Shown here: positions 22,871 through 34,673 of the stretch, piece after piece
Numbering within the stretch: position 1 is the stretch's first letter
How the letters are laid out: each line of letters opens with the position of its first letter
Source: Paraphysoderma sedebokerense
Lineage: Eukaryota; Blastocladiomycota; Physodermatomycetes; Physodermatales; Physodermataceae
NCBI GenBank assembly: GCA_025602915.1
Contig: JAHLJZ010000039.1
Location: 62,001 to 126,000 of the forward strand
Direction of reading: 5' to 3'
DNA length: 64,000 nucleotides
Notes under the pieces: generated by a model
The model's database searches: none
Told to the model about the DNA's origin: nothing
What the model saw: only the letters and a program-made list of their open reading frames with translations
Position numbers and translations under genes: made by a program

Positions 22871-25800
22871 ATGGGTCGAAAGCACAACAGAACTTCTCAA
22901 ACTGTCGCTGCTCTCGTCGCGGCTAATCCTGCTGCACAAAAAACTCAAAACCCAGTTCCCCAAGTTCAAAAGACTGGTAAGTTTTTTTTTCTAGATGGAA
23001 TTTTCATCTTTCATTTGGAATTTGGTTATTTCATGTCTGGTGACTGAAAATCGCGTCTATTGTTGCTACAATAGCTACGCCTGCTGCCAAAGTTGAGCAA
23101 CCAAAACCTCAACAAGATACCCCGGCTCAACAATTGAAAACCCAAAATACCCCGGGTCAGCAAGGAAAGCAACAAAATGCTCAAGGGAAACCAGTCAACC
23201 AAAACCAAAGCAGACCTGCTACTGCCACTGAGCAACCTAAAGTTCAGAACAACCCTGCTCAGCAAGCAAAACCTCAAAACGCTCCCGTCCAACAAGGTAA
23301 ACAGCAGAACGCTCAAGTCAAGCCTGCCAACGAAAATCAAAACCAACCTGTCACTGCAAATGGGCAACAAAAGCCTCAACAAAATACCCCTGCTCAGCAA
23401 GGTAAGCAACAGAATGCACAAGCGAAACCAGTCAATCAGAACCAAAGCAGACCTGCGACTGCAACTTTGCAGCCGAAACCTCAGCAAATCACCCCTGTTC
23501 AACAAGCGAAATTTCAGAATGCTCCTGCTCAACAGGGCAAACAGCAAAATCCTCAAGCCAAGCCTGTCAACGAAAGTCAGAGCAGACCAGCAAGCGCTGC
23601 CCCTGCATCAAAAATGGTTACTGAATTGAAACCAGGTATATACCAGTTGGTGTACTCGAATCTTAAAATATCATAAAACTCAATGATTTTCTTCAACATA
23701 ATAGCACAAAAAGCAACCAAATCTCAACGCTACGAAGATCCCAATTCCCCAACTGCTTCCATTGCTTCACTCTTCGCTGAAGCAGAGAAATCAGTGAAAC
23801 AGACTCCTGCAAAGCAACCTGCTGCTTCTCTTTCCAAGTCTGGAAGTTCTCAATCTATCAATGCTTCTCAAAAGCAATTAGCTCAACCTGAAGTGCAACA
23901 AGCTCCAGCAAAGCAACAGGCTGCTTCTCTTTCCAAGACTGGAAGTTCTCAATCTATCAACGCTTCTCAAAAGCAATTAGCTCAAACTGCATCAGGTAAG
24001 GAGAGGCTGCTTATTGAGACATTTGTAGTATCCATGCTAACATCATTTTAGTGCAACCTGCTGCTGATTTGGAGCAATCAACTGCTGCTCCTCAAAAGCA
24101 ATCTAATGCTCAAGTTAAGCCAACCAACCAAAATCAAAGCAGACCATCGACGGCATCTGAGCAACCAAAAACTCAACAGAGTGCCCCCGTTCAACAGACA
24201 AAGACCCAAAATGCTCCCATTCAACAGGCGAAACAACAAAATGCGCAAGTGAAAGATCAAAGCAGACCTTCAACCGCACCTGCTCAACCGAAACCTCAAC
24301 AGAACTCTCCTGCTCAACCGAAAGCACAGCAAAATGTTCAAGCGAAATCTGTTACCGAAAATCAAAGTAGACCAGCCAGTGCCGTCGCCGCTGCCGTTGC
24401 AAAACCAGGTATGTGCAACAGAAATAATTCTTTGAATATCATAGTACTCAATGATTTTATTCAACATAATAGCACAAAAAGCAGCTAAATCTCAGCGCTA
24501 CGAAGATCCCATTTCCCCGACTGCTTCTATTGCTTCACTTTTTGCCGAAGCTGAAAAATCAATCAAACAAACCCCAATTAAGCAACAAGCTGTGCCGCTC
24601 ACAAAGTCCGGAAGCGCTCAATCAATCTCCTCTTCTGAGAAGCAATCAGGTATGGATGACACACTTTATGTACAGATATTAAAATTGGTCTCGGTCAATT
24701 AACTCAATTTTCTATGATGAATAGCAAATGCTATGGCCACAACTGAAAAGAAGTCCGCACCTGCTCCCCAGAAGCCAGTTCAGCAAACAGATCAGAAAAA
24801 AGGCCAGGTCAACCAACCTCAGAGCAAACCTTCGAATGCGACTGAACAACCAAAAGCTCAACAGAATTCCCCTGTTCAGCAAGGTAAACAACAGAATGCG
24901 CAAGCGAAACCAGTCAATCAGAACCAAAGCAGACCTGCGACTGCAACTGAGCAGCCGAAACCTCAGCAAATCGCTCCTGCTCAACAAGCGAAACCTCAAA
25001 ATACTCCTACTCAACAGGGCAAACAGCAAAATGCTCAAACCAAGCCTGCTAACGAAAGTCAGAGCAGACCAACAAGTGCTGCCCCTGCATCGAAAATGGT
25101 TACTGAGTTGAAACCAGGTATATACTAGTTGGTGTTCTTGATTCTTAAAATATCATAATACTCAATGATTTTCTTCAACATAATAGCACAAAAAGCAACT
25201 AAATCTCAACGCCACGAAGATCCCAATTCCCCGACTGCTTCCATTGCGTCACTCTTCGCTGAAGCAGAGAAATCAGTGAAACAAGCTCCAGCAAAGCAAC
25301 AAGCTGCTCCTCTTTCTAAGTCTGGAAGTTCTCAATCTATCAACGCTTCTCAAAAGCAATTAGCTCAAACTGAAGTGAAACAAGCTCCAGCAAAGCAACC
25401 AGCTGCTTCTCTTTCCAAGTCTGGAAGCTCTCAGTCTATCACTTCTACCACTGAAAAGAAATCTGCTTCCGCTCTACAAAAGCAAACTCAAGGTACGGGC
25501 TACATTTTTAACGCCGTTTCATATGATTGGATTAGAATTAACGTTTAAGTCATAGGTCAACCTGCGAACACTCCTGCTCCTCAACAACAGATTCAAACTA
25601 AACCTCAACAATCTCAGCCTAAAAATGCTGCTCCAGCTCCTGGAAATGCTCAACAAAAGAAAAGACCACTTCAGGATCCCAATTCTCCCACCGGTTCTGT
25701 AGGGATCCTTTTCCATGAAGCTGAAAAGACAGTTAAGGATGCAAGCGCGATGAAGAAAGAAACACAGCCTGTCAAAGTTGAAAAGCCTGTCGCGAAACCT

Positions 25801-26487
25801 GAGCCCCAGAAATCAAACGCCAAGAATGTTGGTACTAACTCGGATGTCCGCGTATCGTCCTCTCAACCTCACAAGCGCGATCAAGGTTTCATCCAAACTA
25901 TTCAGTTACGTCTTACTGACGCTTGCCGTAAAGCAAAGACACCTTGCAGTATTCGCTGCTGCGAACAGATTAAGGTTGATAAAGTCAGCATTTGCCCTGA
26001 CTTCCATGTGCTCAATTCTAGCAATAATCAAATAATGTGTGTCGTTCAAACTCACTCCAACCGATCTGTTGCTCAATCCGACATTGATGAATTGACTGGC
26101 ATGGGTGCTACTCTCAAGTGCCCTACTCTATGCTTAATCGTTGAGAAGAATGTCGAGATTTCGCAGGAAGTGAAACGATTGTGCACTGATCGTAACATTC
26201 GCCTGATTAGGAATGGTGGTAACTTGACCGATGATTTTTGCTCAATGTTGAACTCCATCCGCGTGGAACCCACTAGTGCATCCTCTAATATTGGTCGAAT
26301 TTACATAACAAAGAATGGCAAATTGGACGGCAATCAAGAATCATCTCGCCAATTTATTCAAAAATATGGTAACATTGCTTTTGCTGCTAACAAGCGCTGG
26401 GATACTGAGAAAAGCTCCGTAAAAGAGTTGATGAAAATTCTTGAACAACAGGGAGAACTCCAAAAGTATTCTAAATTTTGCATGTAA
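22871..26487 (+). CDS. Modular Gln/Asn/Pro-rich protein with a C-terminal restriction-endonuclease-like domain
   Basis: Eight exons: 22871-22976, 23075-23635, 23705-23995, 24052-24408, 24473-24649, 24725-25117, 25187-25492 and 25556-26487, giving 1040 residues; all seven introns are phase 1. Two exon types alternate. Type A (exons 2, 4, 6) encodes repeats like QQGKQQNAQAKPVNQNQSRP. Type B (3, 5, 7) starts AQKATKSQRYEDPNSPTASI and carries SLFAEAEKS; a diverged B unit (QDPNSPTGSVGILFHEAEKT) opens exon 8. The last ~210 residues are globular: CPDFHVLNSS, then VVQTHSNRSVAQSDIDEL, CPTLCLIVEKN and IRLIRNG, an order like the Mrr/PD-(D/E)XK fold (D, Q-x-K, then a Rossmann-like helix/strand), but with Q-T-H instead of Q-x-K, so it is probably inactive. 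No named family is recognised; the fold is an inference. Confidence 0.8.
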
Positions 26488-26626
26488 ATCAATTGTCAAA
26501 TATCTATTGTGAATTACCCTTTCAGTTAGAAAGGAAGTTGTGCTGAATGGATGTACAAATATGAAAGCCGTCCGTAATAAATATGTATGATCTAAATTCG
26601 ATTTTTTGTTTACAACGTTGCATTAT

Positions 26627-27787
26627 TTAATTAATGGTAACAACACTCTCCACTTGTTCTTGATTGAGGTCCAATGTCGAATCTTGAGCATCATCTTTGG
26701 TTTTCGTTTTTTTCCGACGTTTTCTCTTTTTCTTTCCGCCTTCCGAAGTTTCTGGCTTTATCGTGCCGTCTATTGGTGCGTTCCCAGAAACACTGAGTTC
26801 TGTCGACTCAGACTGAACATTATGTTCGGTGGAAGTCCTTTTGAGCTTTGCCGTTATTCCCTCTTCCTTCGTCTTTAAGCCGCTATCATTCCCTTTAATG
26901 TTAGTCTCCAATTTAACCTTCTTTGGCTTCCTACAACTGAGAGGGTTGGGCGCCTTTGCCTTTCGTTTCTTTGGCTTTTTTAAGTTTTCTTTTTTCTCCA
27001 AGGGAGCAATCTTCTGCAAAAGTTTTTTTTCGACTTCCGATACTTGGACTTTCCCATTCTCCACTTTATTCGCTTTCAGGAGTGTTGCAGGAGAATGAGG
27101 TTCAAGTACCAAGATGCTGTTAGACAGGTATAATAATGGCACCCCTGGAATGCTTCGAAGTTCAGAACGAAGATGCGGATCTTGAGTTGCGACTACATAG
27201 TTGTGTTTGTTACTTTCCCCTATTTTAGACATAGATTTGAATTAGACTGGTTACATCACTGTAGTAAATCGTTCTCAAGTCAAATGTGATATTATTACCA
27301 ATCAATTCTTTAATGCAATCTGAAGCGGACTTGTAAGGTTTATGGTGACATCGTCGTAATTCAAAGTTCTTTGATGCTCCTATCGCGGGACCGAATTCTT
27401 GCCCTAGGCTGTACAACTCGTTTTTTATACACGGTGTTGTCACTGCACAGTAATTCGATAAAAATGTCAATTGCATTGCCAACAATCAGTAAGGACGGAA
27501 AGGAAGAGTTTGTCAATACGAACTCAATTTCGATTCTCCCAGCAAGACCTTAGGCACTTGCGCCTCAATGTTCATTCTAAAAGACAGAGCCACGTTTACA
27601 AAAGTTCCATCGGCTATGAATATGTAAGCAAACAATATGACCGTGAGTTCATTACAAGGAAGCTTGAATGAAGGGCTCGCCTTTAAATGAAACACCTACC
27701 GATCACTTGATACGGCTCTCGAAAACCAAAGGACGTATGATATAAAGCCATTATCCGCTTGCACTGCTTCTGTCGTTTGACTCTCAT
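26627..27787 (-). CDS. UTP23: U3 snoRNP / SSU processome protein Utp23
   Basis: Four exons: 27787-27700, 27613-27524, 27442-27299 and 27219-26627, giving 304 residues. The start MRVKRQKQCKRIMALYHTS and the next FGFREPYQVI match the strongly conserved Utp23 N-terminus. A PIN-like fold follows (ADGTFVNVAL, MTTPCIKNELY, FELRRCHH), then NKHNYVVATQDPHLRSELR, IPGVPLLYL and the LEPHSPAT block. The C-terminus is Lys-rich, as in the family, and contains PNPLS. Utp23 acts in the nucleolus in 18S rRNA processing and snR30 release. The usual catalytic acids of PIN nucleases are only partly present. Intron 2 uses donor GTTCGT, chosen because it alone keeps the phase. Confidence 0.93.
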
Positions 27788-27984
27788 ATTGTAAGCCGTC
27801 TGATAATGAGGGACTACTTCGGGTTCGTTACGCATTAGTGTCAACGACGATTTATTTACGTACACGTGCTTTGTTACTATGGTGAATGGCCCTCCCGAAC
27901 CTCTCCAGGTATGCCTGACAAAATTTCGATCCATCCACAATTTTTTGAAGATATCCATCAATCATCACCATCGAACTAGTACAA
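27788..27984. promoter_or_regulatory. Divergent promoter between UTP23 and the BAR-like gene
   Basis: Only 197 bp separate the two start codons, so the genes must share a bidirectional promoter. No TATA box is obvious. Confidence 0.5.
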
Positions 27985-29601
27985 ATGTCAAAAGCTGTAC
28001 CTGCAAGCGAAGGCAAAATTCCGAACCGTACATCTCCAGAGCAAAGTCGTAGTCTATCGGCTTCTAACTGGACAAAAGCTCGAGTCGCAGATTCCGCGTT
28101 GAATGCCTTTGAAAATGCGATGACAAATAAAAGAAAAACTGATAGCCAAAGCAGCTCCACTTCTACCGCACAACCGGCCACACAACCTCAGCAAACTGCT
28201 AAAGTTTCGACAAACCTGCCTCAGCCGACTTCAAAATCTGTATCTAGTAGTAATTATGTTGCGTCACCAGGGAGTTCTAGTCGAGCAAATGTCGAGAGTG
28301 CAAGTGCTGATACTAGAACTTCTGCCGCTCTTTCATCTTCCGGCGGCAGTTCTCGCAATCGCTCTTCTATCAGCCCGACGTCTGATGCAGCTCTTGCAAT
28401 GCCAACAGCTTCACCGGTTCGACATTCCACAAGCACATCCTCGAGCTTGAATGCATCCGGTTCAGCAACTTCTAAAGCTTTACCAACACAGGTTTCGATC
28501 AATGTTTCTGGCTCCAACTCACAGGAACAACCGAATTCTCCCTCATTTCTTATTCAGCATAGTGCCCAGCAATTACAACTTTTGGAGAGCAGGTTTAAAT
28601 TTTTAACTCAAACGTTGAAGGAAAAAGTCGCGCAGCCGCTGTTCGGAGTGGATACTCACATCACCAAATCTAATGAAGCGGGTATGAATTTATGTGGCGT
28701 TATTAAACTTTCCTACAATGGCTAATTTTTCAGTTTTCTCGGATAGATGCCGCGACGGCGAAAATTCAGGAATTAAATAATTTCTACTCGTCCCTAGCCT
28801 CCCTTCTGTCCCGCCAACTTGATGCTCATAGAAAAATGGTTGAAGTCGAAAGAGAACTCGGACTATTCTTCCTTGAAAAAGGTTTAAAGGAACAGGAAGG
28901 GCCGTTAAGAACCTCGCTCATCGAAATTGGTATAGTATTGATGACCATTATAGCTCAGTTTCGTTGCTTAATTTGCTTCATTTTCTATCATAGGATCTGC
29001 ATATCAGACTGTTGCAAAAGAAGGACAAGGACATACTAAATCACTTGAGTCTTTCAACCAACAAGTGTCAACGTTTTTGGATAAAGCTGTCGATGACGCA
29101 CTCGACACGGCAAAGCGTCAATCGTTCGCTCGCACGGAATTGGATGCTTCGACGATTAAATTGATTCCGCAATTGCCTCCAAATTTACAATCTAACATTC
29201 AGACATTTGGTCAAAATCTTGCGGGACAGTTTAAGGTGCCTTTATTCGCTAATATATCCATGCCCTTCGCGTCAAGGAAACCTGCTTCGGAAAGTTTAGG
29301 CGATAACAATGCGCCATCTGATATGCAATCTAAGCCAACTGAGCATATTATTCATCAGGAACCCACAATAATTCCTCCTGAACTATCGAATCCTCAGCAC
29401 AAAGCGTTGGAGGATCGGTATTTTAAACTGACGGCGCAATTGATTGCAAAATGCGAAATATTGGAGAACAAAAAGTTGACTGATTTGACAGAACAAATAC
29501 TGCATGTACGAAAAAGTGCAGCTGCTAGGCACTATAAATGTGCGGATGCGATGGTAGCGGAAGTGAATAATAACTTTCCGCATAATAGTAGTCTTAATTA
29601 A
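27985..29601 (+). CDS. Coiled-coil, BAR/arfaptin-like membrane-binding protein
   Basis: Three exons with phase-1 introns, 27985-28681, 28747-28929 and 28994-29601, give 495 residues. Residues 1-190 are Ser/Pro/Thr-rich and disordered. Residues ~195-340 form long amphipathic helices: QQLQLLESRFKFLTQTLKEK, then KIQELNNFYSSLASLL, RKMVEVERELGLFFLEKGLK and LESFNQQVSTFLDKAVDDAL. A second helical part (about 430-495) starts at HKALEDRYFKLTAQLIAKC. Helix lengths and heptads resemble BAR/AH domains such as those of Ivy1, FAM92 or sorting nexins, which bend or sense membranes. The name of the family is an inference; no PX domain is seen. Confidence 0.65.
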
Positions 29602-29975
29602 ATGTAAAACAGGCGATTTTTGAGTGATCGCGTTAAAGTCATTTAATTAATCTGAGAGACCAATGACATCGGGTGCCATACAAATTATTGTTTGTAACTT
29701 TGTTATAGTCCATTTTCACACGGTTGGATAATAAGACTCCTCCAAGTTTCCCAATGGAGCATTCTTGGTTCAAATACAATCACGTGTTTCAATATTTCTG
29801 ATTGGATTCATGGTTCGAATTGCATTGTACCGTTGAAGATCTTGACGAAAATAGCAACAGGTAACAATGGCTGCGAATTGTAAAAATGTATTTAAAACCT
29901 GTGATGCACCCAAAAAAATCTTCCCCCACGGTCCCACATATTTGAGATAACTGATTTTGATCTCCTCAATTTAAA
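29602..29975. other. Intergenic between the BAR-like and expansin-like genes
   Basis: About 370 bp, AT-rich; holds the 3' end of one gene and the promoter of the next. No other signal seen. Confidence 0.35.
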
Positions 29976-30897
29976 ATGTCTTCCAGCATTGCTTTCCTCA
30001 CCATCGCGACATTGGTACTTCTGGCGCCAGTTCCCTCATCTCCCCTTCCAGACCCGACAAGCCCACTCACCTTTGACGGTTTCGCTACCTTCAAAGCCTC
30101 CAATGTAACTCATAGAGTCAGACTCGCAAGAAGAGCGGAGGGATTTGCCACCTATTACACCAAAGGTACGTACCGACTTCCACGAGTTCAAGTTGCCTGC
30201 CAAGGATTTAGTTTGAAACTCGGTCAACGAAACGGTAATTTGGGCTAACCTATCAATTTGTGTACAGAAAATGGCGCCTGTGGACTCCAAGACGATGAAC
30301 GTCGAATGGACAACGTCGTAGCTCTTAATGCTGCTGACTATGGATTTCCTGTTTACCGAGGACCGCAATGCGGTAAATGCGTCCAAGTGAGATTCGAAAC
30401 AGGAGAAAGAAGAATATACAAAATTACTGGTAATTATCTGAGGTCCTACTGTAACTATCGCTTGCCAAGCTGACAACATGCGCTCTCTTTTGTTTCAGAT
30501 ATGTGCCCTCAGACAAGTTTGTATAACTTCTGTATTTCTCCTGCAACTATTCCTTTTGTTGACGTTTGGGTATAGATGGAAACTGTCACTCCGGTGATTT
30601 AGATATCAATGAAGCTGCTTTCCCGTCGTCTTTGAGAGAAAAGGGAAAAGTTCGCATTCAATGGGATTTCGCACCTTGCAATGCTGGTAAGTTCTGGATA
30701 CTCTTTCTACAATATTTCGTTGAGCTGACAATGACTTGTTGTCTAAAACAGAAACTGGCACGCCGAATGCTGCTCCACCGGCCGAAACCCAGAAGGTCCA
30801 AAGCCAACCTCCAGTTCAGCCGCCTCCTCAGAAGCAGGGAAATAACGTACAGAACAAGTGCGGTGGATACAAGAGAAGGAACAAGTTGATGTACTGA
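29976..30897 (+). CDS. Secreted expansin-like double-psi beta-barrel protein
   Basis: Five exons: 29976-30165, 30268-30429, 30499-30516 (an 18-nt microexon), 30576-30686 and 30752-30897, giving 208 residues. A signal peptide covers about residues 1-24 (IAFLTIATLVLLAPV). The domain starts GFATYYTKENGACG, continues NVVALNAADYG and PQCGKCVQVRF, reaches DMCPQTNGNCHSGDLDIN and ends VRIQWDFAPCN. These are the conserved blocks of the barwin/expansin/RlpA barrel, with the Cys pairs and the D-x-C and D-L-D-I motifs. No cellulose-binding second domain follows; instead there is a Pro/Gln-rich tail ending in a basic KCGGYKRR segment. Expected to act outside the cell on wall or host polysaccharides. The microexon is needed to keep the DMCPQT segment. 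Confidence 0.88.
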
Positions 30898-31884
30898 TTA
30901 AACAATTCATATATAGACAGAGGTAGAACTTAAAGTTACTAAAACATATTTATTAATATATTTGTTGTTATATAATTAACGATTGTGGAAATACGTTGAG
31001 TGTTCGAATTTGATTGTACCATCAAGGATAAAAAATATATAAAATTCGACTCACAGCCCACAAATGTCACACAGACATTCACCATGCTACTATGTTACAT
31101 CTGTTAAGAACCGTCAACGGTAAAGGTGGCCGCGTACAGCACAAGAGATGTGAAGGCTACATTATATACACGTGTGTGTAGGGGAAATTGTCTACTACAG
31201 TATTGCATATAGAGAATTGTATAAATAACCAGACATAACCACATATATAGCTAAGTACACAGTACTACATTACTGTATACATTATCATCCAGGGCTGATA
31301 CCCTGTGTTAGTGGACCTCCATTCCTAACAACATCTATGACTTTCAGCAGTACAGTCAAAATCATTACTCCTCTGCATATCAATCACTCCCACCATAATT
31401 TAGGTCAAACCCAAATTTTAATTATACCTCTCTGTATTGTCTTCGGTTCCAGTCAATTTTTTACGGTGAAGAGACAACATAAAGGAATTTCTGACTCGAC
31501 GATGATGCAATGGGTAGATTAACATACTACTGCGATTGCAGAGCTGCAATTGCATGCAATTTAGATATGTGCAATCTCGCTGATATAAGGGGCAATTTTA
31601 TTTTATTGTGAGAGCTGAAAGAAAGTTCAAACTCGTTGATGATCTCACATCCAATTATCTAAATCTTGAATTATCCCGTTCCACTAGGCCTCAGTTGAAT
31701 TGTTTTAATGACGGCTTCCAGGCCATGACCATTGGCGAGGATAGGTATTCCTATGTCTACTATGGCCACTTCTTTGGTCATAACAATAATCTCCTTGATC
31801 TCTTTCGAATTGATGACATTTTTCTCGGCAGTCTTGAATGCAAAATCGCGTCAGCTTTAAATAAATCAAGTGTACTCGCAGAGA
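30898..31884. other. AT-rich gap downstream of the expansin-like gene
   Basis: About 1 kb. Two plus-strand frames (31337-31522, 31608-31949) have no motif; the second lies partly antisense to the Cys-rich peptide gene. No feature supported. Confidence 0.35.
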
Positions 31885-32091
31885 TTAAAACATACATTCT
31901 CCGTACGGTTCGTAACCCCATCGACATCTCTCCCAGCATTTGCCTTTGAAATAGTGTTCCCAAGGTTCGCAGCGACCTTCTGGGCGGTGACTTGGTTCGT
32001 TATCCGAGTTGGAGGATGGTAAGGCGGAGGCGGAGGCGAAGAGTGCCTGCAAAAGCATCAAAGCGGCAAGAATTAATAAAGTGTTTTGCAT
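31885..32091 (-). CDS. Small secreted cysteine-rich peptide
   Basis: An intronless 68-codon frame. Residues 1-23 form a clean signal peptide (TLLILAALMLLQALFASASA). The mature part is Ser/Asn/Pro-rich, then has four Cys at 41, 52, 56 and 66 (C-x10-C-x3-C-x9-C) among aromatic residues (RCEPWEHYFKGKCWERCRW). Size, signal peptide and Cys pattern resemble effector-like or antimicrobial secreted peptides. No family is recognised, and a further exon cannot be excluded. It is separated by about 1 kb from the expansin-like gene. Confidence 0.6.
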   Translation of the reverse strand: MQNTLLILAALMLLQALFASASALPSSNSDNEPSHRPEGRCEPWEHYFKGKCWERCRWGYEPYGECMF

Positions 32092-32825
32092 TGTTGTTTG
32101 AGTAATATATCAGTATTGCTAAATGCTGTGTGCAGGAGAATGGAATATTTATATATTTATTTTCTTCGGTAACAGTGAAGTCTGCATGGGTTCTTACATC
32201 AGTTTCTGTTTACCTATATATTGTGCAAATCCGGTTGTTTTCAAGTGATATCTGCTTTAATTATGTGAAAGCAAGTACTCAAAATACAAAGGGCGAACAT
32301 GTGCTACACCCAATTCTTTGGGTGTTCTTATCAATTTTAGTAGATTTGGATGACAGCAAATTGTGCTGAACTGATATCATCATAACAGAAGGATTATGAA
32401 AAATCGGAACGGTGCCATCAACACGCTATTTTGCCAAATATTTTGACCGCTTCCATCGCATCCTATTCTTTTGCTTTGTCGAAAATCACTACGGCGCTCA
32501 CATTTGCCAAACTTAACTGATCGACACAGGGCAACCAACATTGTATTTTTCTTTATTGGGGTAGTGATCTCTGGAGGAAGTGTGATACCGAGTTTACTGT
32601 TCTTATTTTATCTGTAAGTGTAGCCTTCCTGAACTACCGCACCTTGTCACTCGGATAATATAAGGAGAATGAAAGCAAATCACCTTAAAGTTCGCAGATT
32701 TAATCTTTACTATGGCAGGTGATGACAATAGCACACTATACTTTCACGACACAAGTTCAAAATAAATTGAGACTCGAGACAAATATAAGGTACATTAGCT
32801 TAGAATATACGACTTGAATTAAAAT
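32092..32825. other. Intergenic gap
   Basis: About 730 bp between the Cys-rich peptide start and the ARMT1-like stop. One 79-codon frame (32130-32369) lacks any motif. Nothing supported. Confidence 0.35.
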
Positions 32826-34673
32826 CTAAAGTGAATCATTCCAAGTAATAGCCTGGATAACACTCCACTTCCCATTGACCATCCATTTTTCGTCTAATTT
32901 GTCTAACTCTTCCTTTTGACCTTTTCGAAGACCAACACAAACATCCGATTTACAGGTGCGTAACACGGCAAACCCTTTACATCTAACGTTCCAAGTTTGA
33001 TCATTCATTGCTTTTCCGTCGTCTTTAGACTGGTTTACAGCTACATTATTCAATGGTCCCACCGCCTCTTTAAAAGGGACGTCACAATCCCATCTACAAT
33101 CGTATACTAATTTCCTATAGTTTAGATCTCCCTTAAAAAATAAGTAATCGCTTTCTTGTAAGATTTCATTCCAAACATTATATCGCGGTAAAAAGTAATA
33201 GCTTAATGGCAATGTCCATACGGCATCTGTCTTGATTTGAAATTGGCCCGTCCGAAGATATGATTGCCATCGGGCGGCAATAGCACATAATGGATGGGTA
33301 GGATCCGCGGGAAGAGGGAGTGAAAGAGAGGAAGCGAGAGAGAAATTAAAATCAGCAAAAGTGGTGTCTGAAACGAACCATGGCATGGACTTCAGATGAA
33401 AAACTATGGTAGTAGCATGGTTCGTACGGAGAAGGAAATCGGCCAAGAACAGATCAGAGAGCAGTTCAAAACCTGCGAAGAGAGAAGTATGCACAATATA
33501 CGCAGCAATGATGTCAGGAGAACAGCAGAATGCACCGGGGGCTTGTTGAGAGTTGAGAGGGGTAGTTACCAGCGTTGTCCAAGACTATATCTATTCTGGA
33601 GTCTTTTTTCTTTCGTAAATTATTAATCGAGCCCCAAATCTTTTCAAAATCATCGGCGATTATATTGGCTTTAGATTTCGAAAGATGTTCCGCATTCGAA
33701 TTCTGAATTTTTGTTAGATCCGCATGCTGAGCCGATATCAATATTGATAAATCGACAGCTGGGATATAGAGCCATCAATTCCGTGCCTGTGGAAGAGAGT
33801 ATTATTCGATAACATGAACAAACCCACCGTTGCCCCAAAGAGAGTACTGCAACATTTCTTCAAGCGCAAGTTTATAGAAGGTCTGTATCCTCTCCTCATA
33901 GGCATCTGCAGACTTTAATTTAGCCTCTTCATTTAGAATTTCCTGTAACCGTTCCGCCAATGCTAAAATGGATTGTTTGCTTTTCCAAAATGTCGATTCC
34001 TTTTCCCGTTGAAAGACATCATATGTACGCCAGTGGACAGTTTGATCGAGGAAAGACTGAATTCGACGGTACACCTTAACATGGGGAAGAAGAGTTAACA
34101 AATTTGCAGCACTTCAACCGCAAAAGACAGAGAAAATACGAACATAGCATTCCGAAAAGAGCCAAGATGCGCTGAAATACCCTTGATTGGACCAGTACAG
34201 TTCCAAATGTCGATTCCATTCTTCGACATCTGGTAATGAATCTTGAAATGGTCTGTCATGAAAAATCAGTTTAATCAGTACAAGGAAGAACTAAGAAGTG
34301 GCAGAAATACGCATGAGCTTTTTAAACACAAACTTCATAGGTTTATCTCTTTGTAGTTCATATTTCAGTCCACTTAATTCTTCAATCACTTTCTTCGCTT
34401 CCTGTTGTTTTTGAATGGTCAAGGAATCTGTTCCCGTAAGTTCATGATATGTCTTGTATAAATCGTCTATTCGTTTGACAAACGAGTGTCAATAAACAGC
34501 GGAATGATATTACGGACTGGACAATCAACACGTCAGACAAAGCTACCAATGACTTTGGTCAATATGACGGGAATTCTATCCCTCAGGGTGAAGAAGGCAA
34601 AAGAGTTATTGATCTTTCCGGAGAGGAATGGGCGAGGAGGAGGGATGAGTGGAAGGGCAGCCGAAGCGGTCAT
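32826..34673 (-). CDS. ARMT1: ARMT1-like DUF89 metal-dependent phosphatase (damage-control type)
   Basis: Six exons: 34673-34547, 34466-34328, 34252-34144, 34074-33828, 33758-33570 and 33472-32826, giving 485 residues. Family blocks in order are SFAFFTLRDRIPVILTKVI, LKYELQRDKP, WLFSECYVYRRI, LQYSLWGNAVDLSIL, VLDNAGFELLSDLFLADFLL, FHLKSMPWFVSDTTFADFNF, LFFKGDLNYRKLVYD and LRTCKSDVCVGL. The Asp-Asn of DNAG and the Asp of FVSD bind the metal ion in DUF89 enzymes. Human ARMT1 was reported as a protein carboxyl methyltransferase; later work places the family among phosphatases for damaged metabolites such as fructose 1-phosphate. Intron 3 uses a GTTCGT donor and intron 2 a weak GTTTAA donor; both were chosen by phase and by family alignment. 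Confidence 0.9.

Noticed and set aside
23026-23556. Long minus-strand frames (Leu/Arg/Ser-rich) in the repetitive gene
   Set aside because: They mirror the Gln/Pro-rich plus-strand repeats in another frame; composition is a by-product of the repeat.
31608-31949. 113-codon plus-strand frame
   Set aside because: Partly antisense to the Cys-rich peptide gene, with no signal peptide or domain; the minus-strand frame has a clear signal peptide.
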